Origin: Pseudomonas sp. KBW05
Lineage (GTDB): Bacteria > Pseudomonadota > Gammaproteobacteria > Pseudomonadales > Pseudomonadaceae
DNA: 38,651 bases
Direction of reading: 5' to 3'
Assembly (NCBI RefSeq): GCF_003852405.1
Contig: NZ_QAJM01000040.1
Span: forward strand, 1-38,651
Positions 23,811 to 33,627 of this stretch are shown one piece after another; position 1 is the stretch's first letter, and each line of letters opens with the position of its first letter. Under the pieces are notes generated by a model. That model was not told the DNA's origin and made no database searches. It saw only the letters and a list, made by a program, of their open reading frames with translations. The translations under genes and the position numbers were made by a program.

Positions 23811-24350
23811 ATGCTGCCCGCTCGACTGCCCCTGTTGGCGTTGCTCTGCTTGCTCGTGACCAACGCCCAGGCCGACACCCCACTGTTTTCCGCCGATGGC
23901 TACCGTACCAGCCTGTACCGCAGCCCCACGCCCGACCAGGCGCCCGGTGCGACCATCGTCGACACCCCGGCCCTGCAAACCCTGCTCAACCAGACGCCCG
24001 CGCCGGTGCTGATCGATGTGTACCGGCGCCAATGGCTGCAAGGCCGCTTTATCGAAGACCAGCCCCACGCCAACCTGCCCGGCAGCCACTGGCTGGCGAA
24101 TACCGGCGACGGCGACCTCACGCCGGAATGGCAAGGCTACTTCGTGCGCCACCTGTATAAATTCACCGGCGGCAACCTCGCACGCCCGTTGGTCTTCTAC
24201 TGCCGCTCCGATTGCTGGTTGAGTTGGAACGCGGTAAAACGAGCCGCCAATCTGGGCTATACCTCGGTGTATTGGTACCGTGATGGCTTGGATGCATGGG
24301 AAGCGGCAAAACTGCCAGTGATGGCTGCGACACCCGAGCCTTTTCAATAA
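23811..24350 (+). CDS. PQQ-catabolism-associated rhodanese-like CXXXCW protein
   Basis: A 179-residue exported protein with a signal peptide ending NAQADT and a rhodanese-like fold. The equivalent of the rhodanese active loop reads FYCRSDCWLSWNA, with two cysteines three residues apart followed by Trp, instead of the usual single Cys loop. The tail YTSVYWYRDGLDAWEAAKLPV is typical of rhodanese domains. Proteins of this kind co-occur with PQQ-dependent alcohol pathways. A redox or sulfur-transfer role in the periplasm is plausible, perhaps for disulfide formation in the quinoproteins with their vicinal cysteines; unproven. The start is chosen for the signal peptide. The response regulator follows 27 bases later, probably co-transcribed. 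Confidence 0.82.
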   Translation: MLPARLPLLALLCLLVTNAQADTPLFSADGYRTSLYRSPTPDQAPGATIVDTPALQTLLNQTPAPVLIDVYRRQWLQGRFIEDQPHANLPGSHWLANTGDGDLTPEWQGYFVRHLYKFTGGNLARPLVFYCRSDCWLSWNAVKRAANLGYTSVYWYRDGLDAWEAAKLPVMAATPEPFQ

Positions 24351-24377
24351 AAAACCACAACAAGAAGGTGAACGGCC

Positions 24378-25043
24378 ATGTACAAAATCCTGATCGCCGA
24401 CGATCACCCGCTGTTTCGCGAAGCGATCCACAACGTGATCAGCGACGGTTTCCCCGGCAGCGATGTAATGGAAACCGCCGACCTCGACAGCGCCCTCGCC
24501 CTGACCCAGGACCACGACGACCTCGACCTGATCCTGCTGGATTTGAACATGCCCGGTATGCACGGCCTCAATGGCCTGATCAACCTGCGCAACGAATCGC
24601 CGACCATCCCGGTGGTGATCGTCTCGGCCGAGCAGGACAAGCAGATCGTGCTGCAAGCCATCACCTACGGCGCCGTGGGGTTTATCACCAAGTCGTCGCC
24701 GCGCCTGCAAATGACCGAGGCGATCCAACAAATCCTCAACGGCAACGTGTACCTGCCGCCCGACATCATCCGCACCCAGAAAAACCCCAACCAACGGCGC
24801 ATGAACGACGCGCCAGGCTTCGCCCCGGAACTGTTGCAGGCCCTGACGCGCAAGCAGTTGCTGGTGCTGGAGCGGATGACCAAGGGCGAGTCGAACAAGC
24901 AGATTGCGTACACCCTGGAGATTGCCGAGACCACGGTGAAGGCCCATGTGTCGGCGATATTGCGCAAGTTGAATGTGCATAACCGGGTGCAGGCGATCCT
25001 GAGTGCCGGCGACATCGACTTCGGCTCGTACTTGCGCCGCTGA
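24378..25043 (+). CDS. agmR: LuxR-family response regulator AgmR/ErbR/PedR1
   Basis: A 221-residue regulator starting [20 protein letters not shown], as in P. aeruginosa AgmR (ErbR) and P. putida PedR1. The phosphoacceptor is Asp55 in [10 protein letters not shown], the conserved Lys lies in GFITKSSP, and the LuxR helix-turn-helix is [26 protein letters not shown]...[11 protein letters not shown]. AgmR is the global activator of PQQ-dependent alcohol oxidation, controlling the dehydrogenase, its cytochrome and PQQ genes. An AGAAGGTGA ribosome site is clear. The candidate dyads upstream of six transcription units in this window would be its natural targets, which is inference. No adjacent kinase is on the same strand; the hybrid kinase at 25175 converges on it. 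Confidence 0.9.
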   Translation: MYKILIADDHPLFREAIHNVISDGFPGSDVMETADLDSALALTQDHDDLDLILLDLNMPGMHGLNGLINLRNESPTIPVVIVSAEQDKQIVLQAITYGAVGFITKSSPRLQMTEAIQQILNGNVYLPPDIIRTQKNPNQRRMNDAPGFAPELLQALTRKQLLVLERMTKGESNKQIAYTLEIAETTVKAHVSAILRKLNVHNRVQAILSAGDIDFGSYLRR

Positions 25044-25067
25044 TCCCAGAGGCATAGGGAGATCCAC

Positions 25068-25157
25068 TGTGGGAGCGGGCTTGCTCGCGAATGCGGTGGG
25101 TCAGTCACTAGATTCATTGACTGACCCACCGCATTCGCGAGCAAGCCCGCTCCCACA
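25068..25157. repeat. REPIN between converging agmR and the hybrid kinase
   Basis: TGTGGGAGCGGGCTTGCTCGCGAATGCG pairs almost perfectly with its reverse complement across 90 bases; the inner part GGTGGGTCAGTCA...TGACTGACCCACC also pairs. A long, near-perfect palindrome that could serve as a bidirectional terminator. Confidence 0.9.
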
Positions 25158-25174
25158 TTTTGATCTGCGTTTTG

Positions 25175-27118
25175 TCAGGGGCGGCCGAGTAAGTGACTCA
25201 TCGCTGTTTTCAACTTCATCGGCCTTACGGGCTTATGCATCAGGGTATGCCCCAATTCGCGAATCTGCTGCTTCAGCTCATTGCTGTAGTTGGCCGTAAT
25301 CATCAACGCCGGGATCGCACTGCCGCGCCGGGCGTTGATGCGGGCCACGGCGTCGACGCCGTTCTGGTCGTCGTCCAGGTGGTAGTCGGCAATCAGCAAG
25401 TCAGCCTCGGCATGGTAGTTGTCCACCTGCCGCGCCAGGTCCTGCTCCGACAATGCGGTAATCACCCGGCAACCCCAGCCTTCCAGCAACGTGCGCATCC
25501 CCGCGCAGATCGCCGCGTCGTTATCCAGCACCCACACCCGTGCGCCCTGCAAACGCTCTAGCAGCGCCTCGCTCATGCACGGCAGCGGCAGGGACTTCGG
25601 CGCGGTAGCGCTCACGGGCACTTCCACGGAAAACATCGAGCCTCTGCCCGGCCAGGATTTGACGCTGATGCGATGGCCGAGAATCCCGGCGATTTTCTCG
25701 ACAATGGCCAGGCCCAGGCCCAGCCCGCGATCCTGGTCCGGGCGTTGCACATCGCCGCGCTTGAACTCCTGGAAAATCTCCTCCAGCCGCTCCTCGGCAA
25801 TGCCCATGCCGCTGTCCCACACCTGGATCAGCAAGCGCTGCTGCTGGCGTCGGCAGCCCAGCACCACGCGGCCTTTGTAGGTATAGCGCAGGGCGTTGCT
25901 GAGCAGGTTGCGCAGAATCCGCGCCAACAGCTGGATGTCACTGCGCACCAGCGCCGAGCAGGCGACGAAGTGCAACTCCAGGCCTTCGGCGCGGGCCAGT
26001 TCGGTGTATTCGGCGGCGAGGTTTTCCAGCAGTTCGCTAAGGGCAAACGGCGCGATATCGGCCTTGATCACGCCAGCGTCCAGCTTGGAAATATCCACCA
26101 GGGTGCCCAGCAGGTTTTCCACGTCGTCGAGGGAGTTGCTGACGTTGCGCACCAGGGTTTCGTTGGGCCGCTCCAACAGGGCGCTGGTGAACAAACGCGC
26201 GGCGTTCAGCGGTTGCAGCAGGTCGTGGCTGACGGCGGCGAGAAATTTGGTTTTCGACAGGTTGGCTTTTTCCGCCTCCTGCTTGGCTTCGCGCAGGCGG
26301 GTTTCCATGCGTCGGCGTTCGTCGATTTCCTGCAACAGTTGATCGTTGAGCGAGGTCAGTTCCGAGGTGCGCTGGGCCACGCGTTGCTCCAGGTGCTGGT
26401 AGGCCTGGTGCAGGGCTTCGGCGGTGCGGCGGCGTTCGGTGATGTCGCGGATCAACACAAAGATGCCCACCACTTCGCCGCTGGCGAGCATGTTTGGCAC
26501 ATAGGAACGCAGCATGTAGCGCTCCTGGTTGTTGATGTTGGTTTCAGCAAATTCGAAGGTCACGCTCTCCCCGGCCAGCGCGCGGGCGACGTAGGCGTCG
26601 AGGCGCTGGCAGTGCTGCTCGCTGTGCACTTCGCGCAGGCTCTGGCCGAGCATCATGCCGCGCGGCCAGCAGTACCATTCTTCGTAGACCTTGTTAGTGA
26701 ACTCGTAGACCAGCTCGGCATTCAGGTAGCCGATCAGCGCCGGCACGTTGTCGGTGATGAGGCGAATCCAGCGTTCGCTTTCCTGGGCTTTTTGCGCGGC
26801 CGCCTGTTCGCCGCGCAGGGTTTCGGCGCGCAGGCGCGCGTTGATCAGCAGGTGGTTGCTGGCCTTGAGTTCGGCCATCGCCTGATTCAGCGCGTCGGTG
26901 CGTTCGCGCACTTGTTCGGCCAGCACCACCGAATGCTGGAAGGTGGTGTACGGGTTGTTGCCCTGGGTCATGCCGGACTCGATGCGCTCGATCAGCGCCG
27001 CGTTGATCCGTGCCAGCTTGTGGTTGGCCTGTTGCAACTGGGCAACCTGGGCACGCAGTTCAGCGTCGGCCACGGGCAATGGCGACCCCGGTGAAGGTCT
27101 GGTTGATGTGCATGCCAT
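25175..27118 (-). CDS. nahK: PAS-containing hybrid sensor kinase, NahK/ErcS'-like
   Basis: A 647-residue soluble hybrid kinase. An N-terminal coiled-coil helix is followed by a PAS domain (about ERWIRLITDNVPALIGYL to GIFVLIRDITERR), a second coiled coil, a HisKA domain with His298 in AAVSHDLLQPLN, an HATPase with LRNLLSNALRY and LGLGLAIV, and a C-terminal receiver with Asp578 in LIADYHLDDD. No membrane segment is seen. In P. aeruginosa the gene next to the FIST gene (PA1975/PA1976) encodes NahK, also called ErcS', which links nitric-oxide sensing by NosP to the HptB path and has been tied to ethanol oxidation control. The ATG at 27118 has a GGAG site but overlaps nosP by 59 bases; a GTG at 27073 is an alternative start. 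Confidence 0.85.
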   Translation of the reverse strand: MACTSTRPSPGSPLPVADAELRAQVAQLQQANHKLARINAALIERIESGMTQGNNPYTTFQHSVVLAEQVRERTDALNQAMAELKASNHLLINARLRAETLRGEQAAAQKAQESERWIRLITDNVPALIGYLNAELVYEFTNKVYEEWYCWPRGMMLGQSLREVHSEQHCQRLDAYVARALAGESVTFEFAETNINNQERYMLRSYVPNMLASGEVVGIFVLIRDITERRRTAEALHQAYQHLEQRVAQRTSELTSLNDQLLQEIDERRRMETRLREAKQEAEKANLSKTKFLAAVSHDLLQPLNAARLFTSALLERPNETLVRNVSNSLDDVENLLGTLVDISKLDAGVIKADIAPFALSELLENLAAEYTELARAEGLELHFVACSALVRSDIQLLARILRNLLSNALRYTYKGRVVLGCRRQQQRLLIQVWDSGMGIAEERLEEIFQEFKRGDVQRPDQDRGLGLGLAIVEKIAGILGHRISVKSWPGRGSMFSVEVPVSATAPKSLPLPCMSEALLERLQGARVWVLDNDAAICAGMRTLLEGWGCRVITALSEQDLARQVDNYHAEADLLIADYHLDDDQNGVDAVARINARRGSAIPALMITANYSNELKQQIRELGHTLMHKPVRPMKLKTAMSHLLGRP

Positions 27119-28205
27119 TGAATTGTTCTCCGTAGGTGTTGAAACCCAGCACCCGTTGGCCTTGCAGGTAGTTGCCGATCTGTTCCAGGTTGCCGTTGTC
27201 TTCCAGCTCCATGCGCCGCAGGAAGCAGTCGCAGCCGATGGTCAGCAACAGGTCGCCGAGGCGCGCTTGCAGGCCATCGAACAAGTCTTGCAGGTTGGGC
27301 AGGATCGGGCCCGGTTGCATCAGGGTCAGCACAATGCCGTTCTCCACCGCACAGTAGAAACTCAGGCTGAGATCGTCATGCACCTGCTGGATCGCGCGCA
27401 CGTAATACTGGTCGTGGATGCGCACCGCCAGCGGGTGGGCGGCGAAGGTGCGATGGTCAAGGTCGGCCACCGCCACGCCGATGTGCCGCGCGTACTCTTC
27501 GGCGGCGGGTTCGGCATTGAGCTCAAAGACCCGGCGTGACGGGCTGTCGGCACCGGTCACCACCAGTTTTTCCGTGCGCGGCAGGATGTGGTGGGTGGTG
27601 AACACCTCGAAATCCAGCCAGGTATTGACCAGTACCACCACCGCCGCACCGCTGTGGAACACACCGTTGAAGTACACGTGGGTGTGGGTGAGGAAATTGT
27701 CGTCCCCGGCCGAGCCGCCGAAGTGCGGGATATCGCCAAGGGCGGCGCTGAGGGCGGCGAGCACCATCTCTTCACGGCTGGACAAGCCGTCGAGCAGGGT
27801 CAGTGCAAAGGTGTTGCCCTTGATCGGCGCCAGGGTGTTGCTGCGACAGCCGCCGACCAGGCGTTCGACCATGTCCTGGGCGCCGATCAGGCTGAAGTGC
27901 TCGACCTCGTCGATCAATTCGGTGGCGATGGAAAAGTGCGCGTGGTTGAAACCCATCGCGGTGATGCAATTGCGCCCGTAGCCTTGGGGCGTGATCTCGC
28001 CGGCGCTGGTGCAGCCGACCACGCGCACATTGCCGAAGCACTGCTGCAAGGCCTGGCCGAGGGCCTGCAAGTCGTAGCCAGCGGAACAGAAAAACAGCAC
28101 GAAGCCCAGGTACGGATGCAGCAGTTGGCGGGCCAACTCTTCAGCGGCCTGCCCTGGATCGGTGGCCTGGGACATGGCGCTGACTACGCCTTCACTGTTG
28201 TGCAT
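27060..28205 (-). CDS. nosP: FIST-domain haem/NO sensor, NosP-like
   Basis: A 381-residue cytoplasmic protein with FIST N (about residues 25-220, with LGFVLFFCSAGYD, VVGCTSAGEI and HFGGSAGDDN) and FIST C domains (ending NGMHINQTFTGVAI). The start at 28205 is chosen for the AGAGGGGG ribosome site. In several Pseudomonas species NosP binds haem, senses nitric oxide and inhibits the partner kinase encoded next door. The genes overlap, which fits a sensor-kinase pair. It lies in the same strand order as PA1975-PA1976. Its upstream region carries a regulon-like dyad (28261-28275), so NO signalling and alcohol oxidation may share control. Haem binding is known for relatives and is not demonstrated here. 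Confidence 0.83.
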   Translation of the reverse strand: MHNSEGVVSAMSQATDPGQAAEELARQLLHPYLGFVLFFCSAGYDLQALGQALQQCFGNVRVVGCTSAGEITPQGYGRNCITAMGFNHAHFSIATELIDEVEHFSLIGAQDMVERLVGGCRSNTLAPIKGNTFALTLLDGLSSREEMVLAALSAALGDIPHFGGSAGDDNFLTHTHVYFNGVFHSGAAVVVLVNTWLDFEVFTTHHILPRTEKLVVTGADSPSRRVFELNAEPAAEEYARHIGVAVADLDHRTFAAHPLAVRIHDQYYVRAIQQVHDDLSLSFYCAVENGIVLTLMQPGPILPNLQDLFDGLQARLGDLLLTIGCDCFLRRMELEDNGNLEQIGNYLQGQRVLGFNTYGEQFNGMHINQTFTGVAIARGRR

Positions 28206-28260
28206 CGTTGGTTCCCCCTCTAAGGCGTCAGTGTACGAAGGCCGGGGGGTGGGCCCTATG

Positions 28261-28275
28261 CTACTTGGGTACTGG
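28261..28275. promoter_or_regulatory. Candidate regulon site upstream of the FIST gene
   Basis: CTACTTGGGTACTGG lies about 63 bases before the FIST gene start. It shares ACTTNGGTACTG with the CXXXCW-gene site (11 of 12 positions), in the opposite orientation to its gene. Confidence 0.4.
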
Positions 28276-28324
28276 GTGGGGGGATGCGTTGGGAGGAGGC
28301 TCTCAAGACTGATGGAGACCAAAT

Positions 28325-28444
28325 TGTGGGAGCTGGCTTGTGTGGGAGCGGGCTTGCTCGCGAAAGCGGTGGATCAGCCAATGAATCTGTTGACTGACAC
28401 TCCGTATTCGCGAGCAAGCCCGCTCCCACACAAGCTCTCCCACA
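28325..28444. repeat. Nested REPIN
   Basis: An inner 90-base REPIN (28341-28430, TGTGGGAGCGGGCTTGCTCGCG...GCTCCCACA) sits between outer half-arms TGTGGGAGCTGGCTTG (28325) and CAAGCTCTCCCACA (to 28444). It looks like one element inserted in another. It separates the FIST gene promoter from the porin 3' end. Confidence 0.75.
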
Positions 28445-28455
28445 GTTTGACTGCG

Positions 28456-29631
28456 TTACCAAGTCAAGACGGCGCCCACGGCAAAGGTGTCGGTGTCTTC
28501 ATTCTGGGCACTGGTGTCATGCCCCTTGATCTGGAACTGGTTGTACTCCGCCACCAGCTTCAGGTTGGCGTTCACGTCATGGAACAGCGCAATCCCACGG
28601 GTTTCATAATCCGCGCCGCTGCCGACCACGCCGTTACCGTCATCCTTGGTCTTGCCGTAGGACAACGCCAGGCGGTTCTTGCCGAGTTTGTACGAGCCTT
28701 GTACCAGGTAGCCGTTGCTGTCGACATTGCGCAGGGTGGCTTCGCCGGCGTTGTTGGTGAAAAACGGGTTGATGCCCTTGGCCTGGAAACCCGAGCCGGT
28801 CAGCGACAGGCCGCCCATCTTCGCCTGTACGCCGTAGCCCAGGCCTTTGGAGGTCACGCTGGCGACGTTGGAGTCGGTGTTGTCCGAGGTCTGGTAGCTG
28901 CCGTTGAGCCAGCTGTAGATCTTCGCCCCGCCCACGTCGAACTGGTAGGTGATCTCGCTCTCGGTGCGCGGGTTCTTCTGGTAGGCCTTGCCCAGGGGGC
29001 TGCTGTCGTTGGTGTCCACCGGGTCCATGATACCGACGGCCACGCGCAGGCCGTCCATCACCGGGGTGCGGTAGGTGATCTGCGAGGTGGGGAACGGGTA
29101 CGGGTAGCCGCTGCCGATATTGCCGAACGACACACCGCCGCCATCCACCAGGCCGAGGCTGTCGCTGACCTGGCCATACCCGGCGAGCAGCTCATCAAGC
29201 AGGATGTTGGAACGGGCGAACAGGCCGAAGTCCTTGCCGATCAGCACTTCGCCCCATTCTTTATTGGCCACGGTGCCGTAGAACTGGCGCACGTCGATGG
29301 CGGTATCGGTGCCGTTGGTTTCGCTGTCGTTGATGGTCACCCAGAACGAGGCGCGGGCGCCGAGCTTGAGGTCGTCGACCTGCTTGGTCATGTTGAAGCC
29401 CAGGTAGTTGGGCAAGAAGCCCATCTTCACGCGGGATTGGCGGCGGTCGTATTGCTCGCCGGCGCGGTCCACGTCGCTGTTGACGTAGAAGGCGTTGATG
29501 TAGCCGTCGGTGGAAAAGGTGGTTTCGTCCTTGTCGTACAGCATGATTTCGGCGTCGGCGAACGGGCTCAGGCCGAGGCCGACGATAAAGGCAGGCAACA
29601 GACGCAGGGGGACATTTTTATTCTTATGCAT
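28456..29631 (-). CDS. Outer-membrane porin (Gram-negative general porin family)
   Basis: A 391-residue porin. The start at 29631 gives a signal peptide (MHKNKNVPLRL... ending FADAE), with a GGAG site before it; the longer frame lacks one. Amphipathic beta strands run throughout, for example FSTDGYINAFYVNSD, RVKMGFLPNYLGFNMT, ASFWVTINDSET and LALSYGKTKDD, and the last residue is Trp (GAVLTW), as barrel proteins need for assembly. I found only a single domain. The location beside the alcohol cluster suggests a role in substrate entry, but no specificity can be read from the sequence. It is not an OprD-type sequence that I recognise. Upstream bases 29632-29776 show no regulon motif. Confidence 0.85.
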   Translation of the reverse strand: MHKNKNVPLRLLPAFIVGLGLSPFADAEIMLYDKDETTFSTDGYINAFYVNSDVDRAGEQYDRRQSRVKMGFLPNYLGFNMTKQVDDLKLGARASFWVTINDSETNGTDTAIDVRQFYGTVANKEWGEVLIGKDFGLFARSNILLDELLAGYGQVSDSLGLVDGGGVSFGNIGSGYPYPFPTSQITYRTPVMDGLRVAVGIMDPVDTNDSSPLGKAYQKNPRTESEITYQFDVGGAKIYSWLNGSYQTSDNTDSNVASVTSKGLGYGVQAKMGGLSLTGSGFQAKGINPFFTNNAGEATLRNVDSNGYLVQGSYKLGKNRLALSYGKTKDDGNGVVGSGADYETRGIALFHDVNANLKLVAEYNQFQIKGHDTSAQNEDTDTFAVGAVLTW

Positions 29632-29776
29632 GGCGCGCTCCGCAACGGGGACTTGATGTCGGAGGCGATTATCAAAAGGCACAGGGCCCCGGCATACGCT
29701 GCCTTGGCCGTGGTTTCAGACTGCTTTGGGCGGGCTGCGGGTGCCCGCCAAGTTCGGTGTAAGCCAGGCCCGGCAC

Positions 29777-30589
29777 TTAGTGCGTAAGACCGGCCTTAGC
29801 CAACATGCCGACAGCCACCAGTACACACAGGCTGGCAAAACCGACCTGCAAGTACCGTGCGGGGATCACTGAACTCAGGCGCCGACCGGCGAGCATGCCG
29901 ACGATGCTCGCGCCGACAAACACCCAGCCCACCGGTTCGATGGTGACCCCGGCATGGAACGCACCGGCCACGCCGATCAACGACAGCAAACTGACCACCA
30001 TCAGCGAGGTGGCGACGATGCCGCGCATCTGTACGTCGGTGAGTTGCTTGAACGCCGGCACGATCAGGAAGCCGCCGCCCACGCCGAGCAAGCCGGACAC
30101 GGCACCGGTGACCGCGCCGAGGGCGGCCAGGGTGGCGCTGCATTTGGCGGTCCAGGTCAGGCGCCCGGTCTGCTGGTCGAGCATGCAGTTCTTCTGGCCC
30201 CAGGACGCGGTGCCATGGTCACTCGGCCCGGCCTGGAGTTTTTCACGCTGCAACATGCGCCAGGCCACCAGTACCATCAGCGCGCTGAACAGGCCCATCA
30301 GCACGGCCTCCGGTAATTGGTGGGCGAAAAACACCCCCACCGGCGAACATAACGCGCCCAACAAGGCGATCAACAACGCGGCGCGGTAACGCACCAGGCC
30401 ATGGCGCAAGCCGTCGAGCGCGCCCACCGCGGCCGCCGCACCAACGGCCAGCAGCGACACCGGCGCGGCCTGGGTCATGCTCAGGCCCAACCCCAACACC
30501 AGCGCCGGCACCCCAAGGATGCCACCGCCCGCGCCGGTCAGGCCCATCACCAACCCCATCAACAACCCAAGAACACTTGCCAACAACAT
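29777..30589 (-). CDS. TauE/SafE-family membrane transporter (sulfite/organosulfonate exporter)
   Basis: A 270-residue inner-membrane protein with about eight hydrophobic helices and the two family repeats: GLVMGLTGAGGGILGVPALVLGL at the start and GAVSGLLGVGGGFLIVPAFKQL after the middle, each with a G-x-G-G-G core. A hydrophilic loop near residues 110-145 joins the halves. Divergent from it, 131 bases away, is a persulfide dioxygenase, which makes sulfite from persulfides. Export of that sulfite is the natural joint function, as seen in other bacteria with this pairing. The specific substrate is inferred. An AGGTGG ribosome site supports the start. Confidence 0.87.
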   Translation of the reverse strand: MLLASVLGLLMGLVMGLTGAGGGILGVPALVLGLGLSMTQAAPVSLLAVGAAAAVGALDGLRHGLVRYRAALLIALLGALCSPVGVFFAHQLPEAVLMGLFSALMVLVAWRMLQREKLQAGPSDHGTASWGQKNCMLDQQTGRLTWTAKCSATLAALGAVTGAVSGLLGVGGGFLIVPAFKQLTDVQMRGIVATSLMVVSLLSLIGVAGAFHAGVTIEPVGWVFVGASIVGMLAGRRLSSVIPARYLQVGFASLCVLVAVGMLAKAGLTH

Positions 30590-30720
30590 TCAATCCACCT
30601 TAGGCCGGATGCTGCCGCGTGGCGTCACATCCCGCATTGCGATCCTTTGCCTCGGACCGTTTTTTTCACTTAAGCTCGCAAGCCTATGTGGAAATCACGT
30701 CTATACCAAGGACCACCGTC

Positions 30721-31584
30721 ATGTCAGCGTTGATCAAAGCCTTTCTGGACGAGGCGTCGTCGACCTACACCTATGTCCTGCATGAAGCCGATGACGGCCC
30801 CTGCGCCATTATCGATTCGGTGCTCAACTACGACCCGGCCTCCGGGCGCACCGACACCCGCCAGGCCGACCAGGTGATCGCCTACGTGCGCGAACACCGC
30901 CTGCAGGTGCAATGGTTGCTGGAAACCCATGCCCACGCCGACCACTTGTCCGCCGCACCGTATTTGCGCCGCACCCTGGGCGGCAAGATCGCGATTGGCC
31001 AGTCCATTAGCACCGTGCAGGACGTGTTCAAGAACCTGTTCAACCTCGAGCCGGAGTTTCGTGTGGATGGCTCGCAGTTCGACCATCTGTTTGCGCCGGA
31101 TGAGGTGTTCTACATCGGCAACATCAAGGCCCAGGCCCTGCATGTGCCGGGGCATACACCGGCAGACATGGCCTATCTGGTGGATGACCGGTTGATCCTG
31201 GTGGGTGACACCCTGTTTATGCCGGACGTGGGCACGGCGCGTTGTGATTTCCCGGGTGGGGATGCGCGGCAGCTGTATGCGTCGATGCGCAAGTTGCTGA
31301 GTTTTCCGCCGGAGACTGAGTTGTATGTGTGCCATGACTACCCGCCCGAAGGGCGTGAGGCGAAATGCCTGACGACCGTGGCTGAACAGCGGGCGGGGAA
31401 TATTCATGTGCATGACGGGATTGACGAAGCGGCGTTTGTCGCGATGCGCACCACCCGGGATGCCGGGTTGGGCATGCCGACCCTGTTGCTGCCGGCGATC
31501 CAGGTGAATGTGCGGGCGGGGAATATGCCGCCAGCGGAAGAAAACGGCGTGATCTACTTAAAGATCCCCCTCAACCAACTTTGA
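30721..31584 (+). CDS. Persulfide dioxygenase-like metallo-beta-lactamase protein
   Basis: A 287-residue cytoplasmic protein of the ETHE1/Blh group. Metal-ligand motifs are THAHADHLSA, HVPGHTPADM, GDTLFMPDVGTARCDFPGG and CHDYPPEG, the last two typical of the persulfide dioxygenase branch (mononuclear iron) rather than glyoxalase II. The reaction would be glutathione persulfide plus oxygen giving glutathione and sulfite. The start at 30721 has an AAGGA site; upstream in-frame codons have none. It is divergent from the sulfite exporter gene. No sulfide:quinone oxidoreductase or BigR-type regulator is visible, so the partner genes are elsewhere or absent. Confidence 0.87.
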   Translation: MSALIKAFLDEASSTYTYVLHEADDGPCAIIDSVLNYDPASGRTDTRQADQVIAYVREHRLQVQWLLETHAHADHLSAAPYLRRTLGGKIAIGQSISTVQDVFKNLFNLEPEFRVDGSQFDHLFAPDEVFYIGNIKAQALHVPGHTPADMAYLVDDRLILVGDTLFMPDVGTARCDFPGGDARQLYASMRKLLSFPPETELYVCHDYPPEGREAKCLTTVAEQRAGNIHVHDGIDEAAFVAMRTTRDAGLGMPTLLLPAIQVNVRAGNMPPAEENGVIYLKIPLNQL

Positions 31585-31599
31585 AAATGAATAATTAAA

Positions 31600-31689
31600 T
31601 GTGGGAGCGGGCTTGCTCGCGAATGCGGTGGGTCAGTCAATCAATTTAGTGACTGATACACCGCATTCGCGAGCAAGCCCGCTCCCACA
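31600..31689. repeat. REPIN between the dioxygenase gene and bkdR
   Basis: A 90-base unit, TGTGGGAGCGGGCTTGCTCGCGAATGCG...CGCATTCGCGAGCAAGCCCGCTCCCACA, in the gap between converging genes. Its arms are nearly identical to those at 25068 and 37343. Confidence 0.9.
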
Positions 31690-31706
31690 GTTTTGTCCTG
31701 CGGTGG

Positions 31707-32195
31707 TCAGTTACCTAGGTTTATGCCATTGGCCGGCAGCGGCAACGCGGTTTTATAGCGCACCTGCTTCAAGGCAAAACTCGACCGAATATTCGCCACC
31801 CCCGGCACCTTGGTCAAAAAGTCCATCATGAAGCGCTCCAGCGACTGGATCGTCGGCACCAGCACCCGGATCAGGTAGTCCGGGTCGCCGGCCATCAGGT
31901 AGCACTCCATCACTTCCGGGCGGTCGGAAATAGCGCTTTCGAACTGCTGCAATGCCAGCTCATTCTGCTTTTCCAGGCTGACGTGAATGAATACGTTGAC
32001 GTGCAGCCCCAGCAAATCCGCGTCCAGCAGGGTGACCTGCTCGCGAATCAAACCCAACTCTTCCATCGCCTTCACCCGGTTGAAACACGGCGTGGGCGAC
32101 AGGTTCACCGAACGCGCCAGGTCGGCGTTGGTAATGCGGGCGTTCTCCTGCAAGGCGTTGAGAATGCCGATATCGGTACGGTCCAGTTTGCGCAT
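31707..32195 (-). CDS. bkdR: BkdR, Lrp/AsnC-family activator of the bkd operon
   Basis: A 162-residue regulator with an N-terminal winged helix-turn-helix (residues ~3-60, [19 protein letters not shown] and [20 protein letters not shown]) and a C-terminal RAM-type ligand domain (about residues 68-145, with [20 protein letters not shown]). Length and sequence match P. putida BkdR, which binds the upstream region of bkdA1 and activates the operon in response to branched-chain amino acids. The gene is divergent from bkdA1 and separated by 195 bases, the usual arrangement for autoregulation. An AGGTGA ribosome site supports the start. Confidence 0.93.
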   Translation of the reverse strand: MRKLDRTDIGILNALQENARITNADLARSVNLSPTPCFNRVKAMEELGLIREQVTLLDADLLGLHVNVFIHVSLEKQNELALQQFESAISDRPEVMECYLMAGDPDYLIRVLVPTIQSLERFMMDFLTKVPGVANIRSSFALKQVRYKTALPLPANGINLGN

Positions 32196-33626
<1,431 letters not shown>

Positions 33627-33627
33627 C

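Noticed and set aside
27060-27118. Frameshift or fusion between the FIST gene and the kinase gene
   Set aside because: Both proteins are complete with intact domains; the overlap is a normal coupled start, although the exact kinase start is uncertain.
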